Source: Perognathus longimembris pacificus
Lineage: Eukaryota; Chordata; Mammalia; Rodentia; Heteromyidae
DNA length: 64,000 bases
Direction: 5' to 3'
Assembly: GCF_023159225.1 (NCBI RefSeq)
Contig: NC_063184.1
Location: 13,381,528 to 13,445,527, forward strand
Shown: positions 1 to 10,559 of the stretch, one piece after another
Numbering within the stretch: position 1 is the first letter of the stretch
Layout: each line of letters begins with the position of its first letter
The notes under the pieces: generated by a model
Told to the model about the DNA's origin: nothing
The model's input: only the letters and a program-made list of their open reading frames with translations
Databases searched by the model: none
Made by a program: the position numbers and the translations under genes

Positions 1-1277
1 ATACCTAAAGAACCCCATAGACTCTACCCCCAAGCTACTAGAACTGATCCAAAACTTTGGCAAAGTTGCAAGATATAAAATAAACCTTCAAAAATCAGCG
101 GCCTTTCTCTATGCTAACGACCCGAAGACTGAGGCTGAAATCAGGAAAGCAACTCCTTTTGCAATAGCCCCCCAAAACATAAAATACCTAGGAATAACCT
201 TAATCAAAGAAGTGAAAGACCGCTTTGATGAGAACTTTAAAAGCTTGAAAAACGAAATTAAGGCAGAACTAAGGAAATGGAAAAACCTCCCATGCTCCTG
301 GATTGGGAGGATTAATATAATCAAAATGGCAATATTGCCAAAGGCTATCTACAAATTCAGTGCAATACCCATTAATATCCCAACACCATTTTTTAATGAA
401 ATAGAGGAAGCAATCCAGAAATTCATATGGAACAATAAAAGACCTAGAATAGCAAAACAATCCTCAGCAGAAAGAACAGTGCTGGAGGAATTACAATACC
501 CAACGTCAAGCTGTATTATAAAGCTGTAGTAATAAAAACAGCTTGGTATTGGCACCGGAACAGGCCTGAAGACCAATGGAACAGAATTGAAGACCCAGAA
601 ATGAACCCACAGAACTACGCCTACTTAATCTTTGATAAAGGAGCTAAAACAATAGTATAGAAGAAAGATAGCCTCTTTAACAAATGGTGCTGGCAAAACT
701 GGCTCAACACATGCAACAAAGTAAAACTAGATCCTTATATATCACCCTGCACCAAAATCAATTCCAAATGGATTAAAGACCTCGAAATCAAAACAGACAC
801 ACTGAAAACACTAAAGGAAGGAGTAGGAGAAACACTTGGGCTCCTTGGCACAGGACGGAACTTCCTTAACAAAGACCCAGAAAGGCTACAAATCAAAGAA
901 AGGTTGGACAAATGGGACTGCATCAAACTGCAGAGCTTCTGCACGACAAAGGACATAGCTCGCAAGATAAACAGAAAGCCCATAGACTGGGAGAAGATCT
1001 TTACCGGCCATTCAACGGACAAAGGCCTCATATCTAAAATATATGCAGAACTAAAAAAATTACCCTCTTCCAAAACCGCAAAGAACCAATAGCCCACTCA
1101 TCAAGTGGGCTAAAGACTTACAAAGAAACTTCTCTGATGAGGAAATGAGAATGGCCAGGAGACATATGAAAAAATGCTCTACATCACTGGCCATAAAAGA
1201 AATGCAAATCAAAACAACATTGAGATTCCATCTCACCCCAGTAAGAATGTCATATATCAAGAAAACTAACAATAAAG
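1..1277 (+). mobile_element. L1 (LINE-1) ORF2 fragment, decayed
   Basis: This is the C-terminal part of a LINE-1 ORF2 (reverse transcriptase protein), running off the left edge of the window. Frame 2 is open from base 2 to 529 and reads the region after the RT catalytic core, including [17 protein letters not shown] and [12 protein letters not shown], both characteristic of L1 ORF2p. Homology moves to frame 1 near 470-510 (a frameshift), meets an internal stop at 658-660, and continues ([15 protein letters not shown], then LDPYISPCTKI, then KWDCIKLQSFCTTKD) to a stop at 1090-1092. More decayed homology runs to about 1277. The cysteine-rich C-terminus and the 3' UTR are missing, so the copy is truncated on the side where an ordinary sense L1 would carry its poly(A) tail. 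It cannot make a working protein. Confidence 0.93.
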
Positions 1278-1529
1278 CAGATTTTATATGATAAAACAAT
1301 GTATTAGGTAATGTGTAATTTGAGTAACCAATTTTAGTTTATCTTAATGTGGCCTTCCACTGATACACAAGATGAGTAACTTTATCTGTTGCATGGGTCA
1401 CCTTTAATCTGCTATACAGCACTTTCCATATTGTTAGTTACTAGTCTAAGTAATTATTAGTTGATTTAAAAGACTCTGGATTATCTGGTAAGTGGCCTGC
1501 ATAATATAACCCTTTTAAAAATATGATAC
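1278..1529. other. Unassigned AT-rich sequence
   Basis: No recognisable repeat or coding signal. It separates the L1 fragment from the first SINE cluster. Confidence 0.5.
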
Positions 1530-1915
1530 AAAGCTAGGTCTTAGGGATCATGCCTTGATACTTGGATCCTTGATACTTGGGAGGCTGAAAGCAGGAGTAT
1601 CATGGTTCAAGGCCAGCCTGGGCAGAAAAGTTTGTGAAATTCTATCTCATAAAAGAAACACCAGTGGCTCATGTCTGTAATCCCGGCTACTTACGAGATT
1701 TGTAGAACCATGATTGCAGACTGGCCTAGGAAGACGTCTGAGAGACTCTACAGAATAACCAGCAAATATCCAGGCTGAAGGTGGAGAGCTAGCCAGCAAG
1801 CTAGCCTAGTACAGTGTAAGATACTTGAATTCATACTCCTGGACAATAACAAAATCAGCAAAAGGCACAATTGGAGGTATGGCTCAAGTGTTGAGTGCCT
1901 TCCCAATAAGGTATG
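1530..1915 (+). repeat. Degraded B1-like/ID-like SINE pair
   Basis: Two tandem 7SL/B1-like left monomers are visible. The first has GGGAGGCTGAAAGCAGGAG and GGTTCAAGGCCAGCCTGGG; the second has GTGGCTCATGTCTGTAATCC. ID-like right-monomer remnants follow at about 1780-1850 and 1870-1915 (GGTATGGCTCAAGTG). Both are sense and well diverged, so this is an old insertion, probably one composite SINE inside another. Confidence 0.65.
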
Positions 1916-1952
1916 ATCTTTAAAATTTGTATTTTCTCCAGTGACCATTTAA

Positions 1953-2176
1953 AAACCTTTTTTTTTTTGCCATGGGACTGAATTCTGGGCCTGGGCACTG
2001 TCCCTAAGCTCTTTTGCTCAAGGCTAGAGCTCTACCACCTTGAGCCACAGTGCCATAGTTGATGGGAGATGAGTCTCATGGACTTTCTTGCCTGGGCTGG
2101 TTTTTGAACCATGGCTTTAAGATCTTAGCTTCCTGAGTAGCTAGGATTACAGATGTGAGCCACCAACACCCAGCAA
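1953..2176 (-). repeat. Composite B1-like + ID-like SINE
   Basis: The copy is antisense. It starts with a T-rich tail, then the ID-like right monomer (GCTCAAGGCTAGAGCTCTAC), then the 7SL-like left monomer (CCTGAGTAGCTAGGATTACA). The architecture is that of the many other composite SINEs in the window, with the tail at the low-coordinate end. Confidence 0.85.
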
Positions 2177-2476
2177 CTGCTTAAAAATCTTAAAATTTGA
2201 AAAGACTGTCCTGTGACTTTAAATTGTTAATAGACTTAATAAATACTTTAAATACTTAATAAACACAAGTGTTTGTAGAATAGATATCAGGTTAATACAT
2301 TTTTAAATGGACCATAAATAGCAAGAAATAGTAATATGTCTGATCCCCCAAAGCATTGGATTATAACATTTTCCTAATACTATGGTAAAGACTGGACTCT
2401 AAAAATAAAAACAAAACATTCCACTATTGGCACATCCAACTGCCCTAGCATTGGCTGTGTTGTTCAGGAATACAAC
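2177..2476. other. Unassigned AT-rich sequence
   Basis: AT-rich with several TTTAAA/AATAAA-like runs. I see no gene or recognisable repeat. Confidence 0.5.
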
Positions 2477-2477
2477 T

Positions 2478-2683
2478 GGGCTGGGCATATGGCCTAGTGG
2501 CAAGAGAGCTTGCCTCCTCTACATGAGGACCTGGGTTCAATTCCCCAGCACCACGTATACAGAAAATGGCCAGAAGTGGCGCTGTGGCCCAAGTGGCAGA
2601 GTGCTAGCCTTGAGCAAAAAGAAGCCAGGGACAGTGTTCAGGCCCTGAATCCAAGGCCAAGGACTGCAAAAAAAAAAAAGGAT
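2478..2683 (+). mobile_element. IDL-Geo-type dimeric ID SINE (older subfamily)
   Basis: Full-length sense copy. The first unit has a pol III A box near 2493 (TGGCCTAGTGG) and a B box near 2534 (GGTTCAATTCC). The second ID-like unit starts with GGCGCTGTGGCCCAAGTGG and carries the AGCAAAAAGAAG variant of the older copies. It ends in an A12 tail. Imperfect flanks (about GGAATACAACTGGGC on the left, GGATATAACCTGGGC on the right) may be a decayed target-site duplication. Confidence 0.88.
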
Positions 2684-3165
2684 ATAACCTGGGCTTTCTT
2701 GTTAAATCATCACAGAGGTAGTAGTTTGAAGTGTATTTGTTTGCAATGAAGTATATTTGTCTTTTACACACGTCGAAGAATCTACAAAGTCCTTTCACCT
2801 TCTGAGTTGTGCTGAATTTTTTTTATAAAGATGATAGACTCCATATTTCTGAGGAAAAATTAAAAATAAAAGCCTTCTTCCAAAAGATAAAAAGTGAGAA
2901 TGTTACTATAATCATTGAGTAGAGCTTTGGTAGAAAGATAGCTGGGGCTATATGACTTGAGTCTGTTTATATATATGTCAGAGTTAATACAGACACCATG
3001 TACAGTGTGTATATATTAGTACACATTTATACATACACATCTGCATTGGCATATGTATATAGAGCACACATGCTGTTTTCATTCTCTGATACATTATAAA
3101 CTAAGACAGAATTTTTTTTCTTGTTTAGATAGCAAACTATACACGTAGATTGTGTGCATATATAT
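2684..3165. other. Unassigned AT-rich sequence with TA/CA-rich patches
   Basis: Contains alternating TATA/CATA patches around 2970-3060. No recognisable gene or repeat family. Confidence 0.5.
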
Positions 3166-3167
3166 AT

Positions 3168-3395
3168 TTTTGTTGCTAGTCCTGGGACTTGAATTCTGGG
3201 CCTGGGTGCTGTCCCTAAGCTCCTTTTGCTCAAGGCTAGTGTTCTACCACTTGAGCCACTGCTCCTCCTCTAGCTCTTTCCATGATTCATTGGAGGTAAG
3301 AGTCTCACAAATTTTCCTGACCTGGTTGGCTTTAGATTATCTCAGACTCCTGAGTGGCTGAGATTATAGGCATGAGCCAGTTGTGTGCCTATCTT
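3168..3395 (-). repeat. Composite B1-like + ID-like SINE
   Basis: Antisense copy. The ID-like right monomer (GCTCAAGGCTAGTGTTCTAC) comes first, then linker sequence (GGTAAGAGTCTCACA), then the B1-like left monomer ending GATTATAGGCATGAGCCA. Confidence 0.85.
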
Positions 3396-4320
3396 TACAC
3401 ACTACTTTGGACTTAAAGAGGAAAGGGAGGCAGTTGGGGAGGAGATTGCACTCCATGCTACAAGGGTGGCTTGCCAGAGATCCCATCTTATAATGAAGGT
3501 GTATTAGCTTGACCTGGCCGACCCCAGCGTGCTGTTTAAGATGCCAGGAGAGTAACTTTGAATTAAGGATGGAACACAAGTCCAAAACCTCTGCACTAGA
3601 AACAGACTGAACACATACTCCTTGGTGGATTTTTACTTCTGTTGCTATTTCAGAGGCAGAACAGAGGGTAAAATGGGTCTCTGTAAATAAGAACTTTGAA
3701 AAGTACTAGAAATCCCTGCATGAAAGAGCCAAGTATATGATACCACATTCTCTTCTTTTATAGAATACAGAAAAATGAGAAACATATGGGATGGCTTGTT
3801 GAGTTGATTTTTTTTTGTTCTGTATTCTCTTCTTGTTATGGATTTGTTTTTAGAATCAAACATTCTGAGCAGTTCTTGGTGGATATGTGTGGGTTTGGGA
3901 GCATCATAGCATGTGGGACCTAGTAAAACACAAATCTTATTTGTTTCCCTTGGCTTCTGTATGTCATGAGCTGTTCAATATGAGAGTCTGGGAAACAGTA
4001 TATTTTAGCCAGGTCTTAGGGCTGAGTCATGAACTTCACTTTGGCAAAGTCTGAACGGAGAAATGGATGACGTTCTGACTTGGTTCTTCCCTTTGTGTAG
4101 CTCACATTATTTGATTTTAGTTTCCTATGCTGCCTCTTGTTATATATGTAAGCACATCCCACTAAATTTACTTTTGCTGAAGTGTCTCTTCCATCAGATG
4201 AACAAAGACTGATGGTGAGTGTGTATATGAAGTTGGAGCCATCAGTTACTGCAGTATCAGTGCAGTAAAACTAGTAACTGCCATATCCTAGTGACATAAA
4301 ATGAAAAGCATTTGTTGTTC
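3396..4320. other. Unassigned unique sequence
   Basis: No repeat or coding region recognised in about 0.9 kb. The open frames are short and resemble no known protein. Confidence 0.5.
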
Positions 4321-4353
<33 letters not shown>

Positions 4354-4364
4354 TGTGTGTGTGT
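4321..4364 (+). repeat. (GT)n microsatellite
   Basis: About 22 GT units with a single interruption (GTAT near 4346). Confidence 0.97.
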
Positions 4365-4550
4365 ATTGGGAGGGAGTGTCAGCTGGAGGTCAGTAGATCT
4401 CCAGGTCAAGTCTATTAGAGTCATTGTCTGGGTTACTCTGTTCCCCATTTTCCTCCCCTTCTAGAACCAGTGAGCTGCACCAGGCATTCTGGCATGGCAG
4501 ATGTGTAAGAAAGGAAGCCTAAACACATTTGTGTACATCCACGTTTTGAT

Positions 4551-4578
4551 GTGTGTGTGTGTGTGTGTGTGTGTGTGT
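4551..4578 (+). repeat. (GT)14 microsatellite
   Basis: Uninterrupted GT tract only about 190 bp from the previous GT tract. Confidence 0.97.
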
Positions 4579-4962
4579 CACATTAGCGCTCGTTTTCTGA
4601 TGGCCAGAGCATGTCACATGGATAAATGGAGTTGTAGAATCAGAGAATCTTCACTGGGGAGAATGACAAAGGCACATGATCTAACGTTCATAGATGCTGG
4701 GAGTGGTGACTATTGTGTGCCTTTTCAAAGGCCTCTGAAGGGTTTCATCCCCAAGTTCTGGGGGTTAGAACTTTGATGTATGAACAGGGGTAACTTAACT
4801 TACCCTGTGACATGCCCTCTTTCCATGAATAACCTTTGCCATGTTTACAACTTTCTATCTGAAGTATTGCAACTCCACCATTCACCCAGATTTTCTTTAT
4901 TTTTGCTCTACCTTTCTCCACATGATCATTGGATTCTTCCCTTTCTAGGTAAGGTGTTCCTT
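4579..4962. other. Unassigned unique sequence
   Basis: No recognisable gene or repeat. Confidence 0.45.
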
Positions 4963-5197
4963 CTACCATTGGCATCTTTTTCTTTTTTCTTTTTTGCCAG
5001 TCCAGGCCACTCAGGGCCTGAGCACTGTCCCTGGCTTCTTTTTGCTCAAGGCTAGCACTCTGCCACTTGAGCCACAGCACCACTTCTGGCCATTTTCTAT
5101 ATATGTGGTACTGGGGAATCGAACCCAGGGCTTCATGTATACAAGGCAAGCACTCTTGCCATTAGGCCATATTCCCAGCCCCTACCATTGGCATCTT
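4963..5197 (-). mobile_element. IDL-Geo-type dimeric SINE with perfect target-site duplication
   Basis: Antisense copy at 4979-5181. The T-rich tail is at the left, then the second ID-like unit (GCTCAAGGCTAGCACTCTGC), then the first unit with an intact antisense B box (GGAATCGAACCC). A perfect 16-bp target-site duplication, CTACCATTGGCATCTT, lies at 4963-4978 and 5182-5197. It carries the older TTTTTGC (sense GCAAAAA) variant. Confidence 0.93.
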
Positions 5198-5407
5198 AAT
5201 GTCACTCAGCAGACTCACCATGAGGCTGTTTATACCTTACTTCATTGGGCAGCCTCTGCCTCTCCACATGCCCTCTGTCCCAAGTGGACAGTTACCTCCT
5301 TGTCCAAGCAAATTCTGCATCTGTTGATTTCTCGTCCTACCTGTCCTTAAAGACTCAGATTCCTGGGTGACATTCATAAACATTCCTTATTCATTTAAAT
5401 TTGAACT
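5198..5407. other. Unassigned sequence
   Basis: T/C-rich, weakly reminiscent of an old antisense L2 but too diverged to assign by eye. Confidence 0.35.
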
Positions 5408-5443
5408 GTTGAACTGAAACCCCTTTGTATAACTATTTAAAGG
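5408..5443 (+). repeat. Short recurring motif, copy 1 of 3
   Basis: The segment beginning GTTGAACTGAAACCCCTTTG recurs at 10523-10558 and, diverged, at 53798-53833. It is probably the conserved 3' end of a retroposon, but the family is not identified. Confidence 0.7.
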
Positions 5444-5445
5444 TG

Positions 5446-5705
5446 TGTGCACTCGTAGATGCCTGTATTGTGCCGGTACTGGGTGCTGTCCATGAGCTGC
5501 TGCTTTTGCTCAAGGCTAGTGCTCTACCATTTGAGCTAGCACTACTTCCAGCTTTTGGTGGGGGGGGGGGGTCGAGGTAGGAAGGAGGGCAGTTTATTGG
5601 ATATAAGTGTTTCACTAATTTTCCTGCTTGTTTTGGCTTCTAATATCAATCTTCAGGTCTTAGGTCCTGAGTAGCTAGAATCACAGGCATGAGCCACTGG
5701 TGACT
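5446..5705 (-). repeat. Composite B1-like + ID-like SINE with internal G run
   Basis: Antisense copy. The ID-like part includes GCTCAAGGCTAGTGCTCTAC; the left monomer ends near 5698 with CTGAGTAGCTAGAATCACAG. The linker is expanded around a G-rich stretch with a run of G at about 5561-5571. Confidence 0.82.
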
Positions 5706-5706
5706 G

Positions 5707-5708
<2 letters not shown>

Positions 5709-5770
<62 letters not shown>

Positions 5771-5779
5771 TATATGTAT
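5709..5779 (+). repeat. Compound microsatellite (TC)n-(TA)n-(CA)n
   Basis: About 15 TC units, then about 12 TA units, then about 5 CA units and further TA/TG-rich sequence. It abuts the head of the SINE ending near 5705. Confidence 0.96.
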
Positions 5780-7684
5780 ATATAATAAATATATTTATGT
5801 ATTAAGTGTATACTTATATAGTATATATACATACATATATGCTCTCTTTGACATTTCTTGTTGGAATTCACTAGCCACAGATCCTCGTTCCTGTGGCATT
5901 TAATTTTCCCCTGGGATGTGCCACATATTTGTTTATAATTTAGGTGACTCATCTCTGGTTCCAGTACATAAAATTCTTTTAGCATTGCAATTGAATCTCC
6001 TGTATCCTGTAGTTGTGTTTTGGTGTATTTGGTGGAGTAGAAATCAAGTTGAGGGTACCTAAATGACATTCCTGTGCTATCTTGCTTAGAGACTCAATAA
6101 TATCTGGTATAATTTAAAGAAGAATGGGATTGGCATGCATAAATGTCTCTCCTAGTTCTTATCACTATGAGGATTCAATAAAGGGCTTAAACTGGAATCT
6201 CCTTTTTTTTGGACTTCAGTATCTCCAAATGGGTGGAGAGTGAGAGCCGAATATATTCCTGACAGAAACGTGGGGCATCCCAAGAGCCAAAGGTGGTTGA
6301 CCCAAGTGAAGAGACTTTCAATGGGCTGTCAGGCCCTCCTTTATGAGCAGCTGAGTTCACTCTGTTTCATGTGTCCCTTTCTTGTGGGTGACATGTACCA
6401 AATCTCGACAGCACATGAGGGAGGATGGTGAGTTTGGGGCTCATGGCCTCAGCTGTGTGAATTTGTCATCCTAAGCAGACAGCACATTCCTCTCGTCTCA
6501 TTTTCATGATCCCTCTCCCATCCCCACAAGGACTTGCCTTTTTCCAACACATTGGGCAAATTCATAATTTTTTTCATCACCAGATTGACTGTGAAGCTAA
6601 TTGTTTCCCTAATCTGTGGAACCAATGTAAACAAAACCAGGAAATGTGGCTTGTGACTTGACATACCACTGTCAGCCTTGCTTTGGAAGAGCGATCTGGT
6701 GGATATTAGCAGCCTAGCAGGAAGATGCTGAAGCAATTTTCCATCTCCCCTGAAAAGGAGCACTGCTGCAGGTCAGCAGGGAGATAGGCTTGATGCCACA
6801 GATACACAATGATTCAGAATTTACGAATCAGTGTTTCCTCAAACTCTAAGTTTTTATGATCACCATGCTTCCTCATGTGGCACAGTAGGTGGGGAGGGGG
6901 GTGCTCTGCTCCCCTAAATGTCAGGTTTAACTAGTGGAGCCATCTAGAAGGTGACTTTCAAATCTACAGCTTAGTAAGAAAATGAAATATGGATTATGAG
7001 ATAATAATTGCAAGGTTTATAATATCCAAGCTGTTCCTAGATGGCTGATTATTTCTTACTTCACCCATCTATTCTGTGTTTCCTTATGAAAATGGAATCA
7101 GCTGATCATGTATAAACTGATCAGCTGATCAACCCTATAAAACTTTATTGCTTAAATGTGTTCCATTTTACCCATTCATGTCATGAAGGTTGTCCATACC
7201 ACACAGAACTTTCTCTGACACTTAGAGACAGCCCACTGGCCAATCTTCCAACACCATTCTCTCACCTGCTCCTGCCAGAGTTGCATTGTGTTCCAGCAAT
7301 GATCTCCCCATGTGATTGCATGTGTGTACATAGAGTTTTGTGAGCTCGGTCTTTCTCATTCTCTTAATTCTTTCTCACTCTTCAGTCTCGTTCTCTGTAT
7401 CTTTCTTTCCTTTCTTCTTTTCTCTCCCAACTGTATTTCTCCTTCCTTTGTATCTGAATGCTCAGTATTTTCCTCATTCTTGTCCATGTGCTTCTTGTTT
7501 TGTAAGTGCACTTTGATGTCCACAAAATAATAAAATCTTGAAAGATGAATTTTTCAGATAGGAGCCCTATCATTAAGGACCAGATGATGGTAGATAGAGT
7601 TGTCTCTTTGTATGAGCAGGTTTCCTTTCCACTGTATTCCCTGAACAAGATAGTATACAGTGACATACATATCATTTACCTTTT
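5780..7684. other. Unassigned, mostly unique sequence
   Basis: About 1.9 kb with no recognised repeat family and no credible gene. The first 70 bp are TATA-rich. The pyrimidine-rich part at about 7345-7450 yields meaningless open frames. A paired palindrome lies at 7096-7131. Confidence 0.5.
7096..7131. repeat. Pair of CAGCTG-centred palindromes
   Basis: ATCAGCTGAT occurs at 7097-7106 and again at 7120-7129. The second copy extends to the perfect 14-bp palindrome TGATCAGCTGATCA at 7118-7131. Both centres are E-box hexamers, 23 bp apart. Function unknown. Confidence 0.8.
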
Positions 7685-7685
7685 T

Positions 7686-8070
7686 TTTTGGTAAATATTG
7701 CTGTTGCATTGGTTTGCCTTTTACCTTTTGTCTCACCATTTTGATGTCCCCTTCCCTTCCCTAATTCAGGCAAGCATATATACAATACCCAGGGTACCAA
7801 AATGAAATACAGTGACAACAGGGGCTAAACCATAGGGAAGATTAAAAAAAGAAATAATTTCACATAGTACATTAAAAATAACAACAATGATAAACTGCTT
7901 GTTTCCATATTGTGGAGTTAATTTCACGTAGCATCATCTTATGTGATCATATGTACATAGGTATTGAGCTTTTGTGATCTTCTGCTAAGGCTATCCTAGA
8001 CATGTACTAATTATTACCAATGAGGAAAACTATAGAGTCTATATTTCTTTAGGTTTGGCTGCATTTACAT
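7686..8070 (-). mobile_element. L1 3' UTR fragment lacking its extreme 3' end
   Basis: Antisense homology to the same L1 3' UTR seen at 38900-39360 (CCTTTTGTCTCACCATTTTG, then CAGTGACAAC, then the AACAACAA region). It begins after a T9 run (about 7681-7689) but lacks the last 150-200 bp present in the copies at 45686 and 46432. Confidence 0.82.
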
Positions 8071-8099
8071 TGTTTGAAGTGTTATCACCAACAGAAGAT

Positions 8100-8232
8100 T
8101 TTTAACTATACAGGAAGATGCTCGTGAATTGTACAAGTACTATGCTATTTTATATATAGGGCTCAAGCATCTTAGATTCTGGTATTCATATGGAATTAAT
8201 TCCCCACAGATAATCAAAGGATGACTGGAGAG
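8100..8232 (+). mobile_element. MER2 (Tigger-like DNA transposon) 3' part
   Basis: Matches the right half of MER2: TACTATGCTATTTTATATA, GGGCTCAAGCATC, GATTCTGGTATTCATATGGA, and the terminal GGATGACTGG near 8220-8230. Non-autonomous, fossil. Confidence 0.82.
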
Positions 8233-8300
8233 AAACAAGGAGGGTGAGGAGAGAAATAGTAGGAAAGGAGGAAGATGTAAAGAGGGAGAGAAAGTGTGTG
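8222..8300. repeat. Purine-rich tract
   Basis: Nearly continuous G/A sequence (GGAGGGTGAGGAGAGAAATA and onward). Confidence 0.7.
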
Positions 8301-9330
8301 GTATGCCTGCAGCTCAGACAGAGGAACAAGTCTCTAGATGGAGTATCCATTACAATAATTTATTTTCAACCACTTTGAAAATAATTGAAATCTTAATTGC
8401 CTTACATTTTATATAATAACAATGCCAATGATCACTCAGTATCATCTACCCTTAAGGGTTGTTTTCTCGCTAAAAGAGTGATCAAATTGCATTGATTCAC
8501 TTTATTTTTCATACCACTTTCCATAGACCATCAATAGTTTGACTTTGTGAGATAGATGAACATAGTTTTGAGCTGAGTTTTTGGCCACAGAATAGAGTAA
8601 AACATTTGCTGATGTTGAATTCCTGACCTTGGACTTCGGTCAGAAACATTCCCAAATCAAATGAGCTCCTGGGCTGAGACTGTTTACATCTGGAAGGCAC
8701 ACATTATGTAAATGTTTCTTCTTGCCACACTTGTTTAGAGGGGCTCAGAATTGTCCCCAGGTGGGGCGCTCTACATTTTACTGTGTAGTAATCGCATCAC
8801 ATTTTTCAGACTATGGAATGAGCTACCCTTCTGGAGAGGACCAGGAAGGGCTTTTTATTATATTGGTGAGCTTGTTGGTTTAATTTCCAACAGTGCCTGA
8901 AACTACATGGTGGGATTTTTGAGATGCTCCCCCCCCCCTTTTTAAATTGTGTCAGCTTTGATAGGCAGCATATGATGCTATAAAAGAGAAGGCAAGCTTG
9001 CATTCACAAAGTTTACTTTAAGGCTAGAGATTCTTTATTGTGCTTTCCCCAAAAGTAATTGTTTATTAGTTGTTCAGGGTAGGTTCCACACATGTGTGTG
9101 GCATTTCTATACACGCCTACAATGTATTCCAGCCCAACTCATCCTTTTATCACTTTTTGACATCCCTCTTCTAGATTAGAATTTCAACAGGTTTCATTGG
9201 TCTATTTTAATATATGCAAATATCTATCGTAGTCATGCTCATTCACCACACTGTTCATTATCTCCCATGTGCTGTTAACCACTAGAGTTCTTTTTCCCCC
9301 CGATAATGTCTAACATTCATGTAATTTTTC
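8301..9330. other. Unassigned unique sequence
   Basis: About 1 kb with no recognised repeat or gene. Short homopolymers (C9 near 8930) are the only structure. Confidence 0.5.
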
Positions 9331-9339
9331 CTTCTAAAT

Positions 9340-9602
9340 TTGTGTGTGTGTATGTATGTGTTGATACTGGGGCTTGGACTCAGGGCCTAGGTGTTGTCTC
9401 TTAGTTTTTACATTCAAGGCTGGTGTTCTACTACTTGTGCCATAGCTCCACTTCTGATTTTTTTTTGTGTGTATGTGTCTGTGTGTGTTGTTTAACTGGA
9501 GATGAGTCTCACAAAGTTTCCTGCTCAGGCTGGCTTTGAACCATGATCCTCAGATATCAGTTTCCTGAGTACCTAGGATTGCAAGTGTGAGCCACTGGCA
9601 CT
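9340..9602 (-). repeat. Composite B1-like + ID-like SINE
   Basis: Antisense copy. CTTGGACTCAGGGCCTAGG marks the right-unit 3' end and GAACCATGATCCTCAGATAT is typical of the left monomer. A TG-rich segment interrupts the middle (about 9466-9490). Confidence 0.85.
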
Positions 9603-9614
9603 TCCAAAGATTTT

Positions 9615-9756
9615 ACATTAAAAGTCTAAAGAGGGAATTGGAGGAGGGAAGGTGGGAGAAAAGTGAAGGAGGAGGTAACAAGTTTGGTAAGAAATGTATT
9701 CACTGCCTTATGTATGAAGTGTACACCACTTTGACAAATAAAAAGAAATAGTAGCA
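9615..9756 (+). mobile_element. L1 3' end fragment
   Basis: Sense copy of the L1 3' UTR terminus: polypurine GGAGGAGGGAAGGTGGGAGA, then GGAGGTAACAAGTTTG, then AAGAAATGTATTCACTG, ending in an A-rich tail with AATAAA near 9738. It closely parallels 34495-34610. Confidence 0.85.
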
Positions 9757-10069
9757 AGTACTTGAGAAATGCAACAAATAGGCCAAATTAAGAAGAAGTG
9801 AAGAATGGAGTAGAAAAAGTTTTGTTTCCCTGCAGTTCAGCTGGTGGAGCATTAGAACAGGGAATCTCTGGATTTGCAGAGAAGAAATGGAGGGATGTCA
9901 CATGAACTGGTGCTAGCAACCAGTGGGCCACGACAAGGAGATTGTGAAGTGTGGTTCTCTTTAGTCTCATCGGACACCAGAAAGTAGGAGACATTTGAAA
10001 GGTCCTGCATGAATGCTTCCTTGGCATTCTTCACTCATACATTTGGTAGGTTTGGCAACTGGTAGACCT
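9757..10069. other. Unassigned unique sequence
   Basis: No recognisable repeat. Short antisense open frames here have no known relatives that I recognise. Confidence 0.45.
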
Positions 10070-10405
10070 TGTATTAGTCATCTAGGCTGCCATAACAAAA
10101 TACGATGGACTAGGCAGCTTAAAGCAAAACAGCAGACATTGATTTTCTCATCGTTCTGAGGGCTGGATGCCATCCAGACCCAGGTCTGGCAGGGTTGGTT
10201 TTGAGTGGGGCCCCTCTCTGGCTTGCAGATGGTGCTTTGCACTGTGCTTTCTGGTATTTCTTCTTCTAAGGACACTAATCCCATGGGATCAGTGCCCATC
10301 CTTATGACGGCATGTAACCTTAATTACTTCCTTAGAGGCCAGTCTCCAAAAACACCCACATGTGAATTTGGGGAGGAAGTACAAACATTTAGTCTACAAC
10401 AGGCT
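10070..10405 (-). mobile_element. MLT1-type (MaLR) LTR
   Basis: Antisense MLT1 signature: GTATTAGTCATCTAGGCTGC, CATAACAAAATACGATGGAC, the GGCAGGGTTGGTTTTGAGTG block, GGACACTAATCCCATGGGAT, and the CCTTAATTACTTCCTTAGAG region. This is a long-terminal repeat of an ancient endogenous retrovirus-like family, non-coding, about 336 bp retained. Confidence 0.88.
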
Positions 10406-10522
10406 TATACAACCTCATAGAGAGGATGGGGACATTTTGTCAACATTTTTTAGAAACAAAAATAGTAAAGGTAAGAAATTTAGTGGGGGAGAATGATGAA
10501 AGGGGGGACATTGTACTCACAT

Positions 10523-10558
10523 GTTGAACTGAAACCCCTTTGTACTACTATTTAAGGA
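10523..10558 (+). repeat. Short recurring motif, copy 2 of 3
   Basis: Starts GTTGAACTGAAACCCCTTTG like 5408-5443 and is followed by GATAATAATAG. It is preceded by GGGGGACATTGTACTCACAT, which resembles a retroposon 3' end. Confidence 0.7.
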
Positions 10559-10559
10559 T

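Noticed and set aside
212..529. Possible functional reverse-transcriptase gene
   Set aside because: It is a fragment of L1 ORF2 with a frameshift, an internal stop and no catalytic core or 5' end in the window.
4745..5149. 134-codon minus-strand frame
   Set aside because: It is an IDL SINE translated in frame plus unique flank.
5653..6069. 138-codon minus-strand frame
   Set aside because: It is driven by the TC/TA/CA microsatellite (repeated RE and YI residues).
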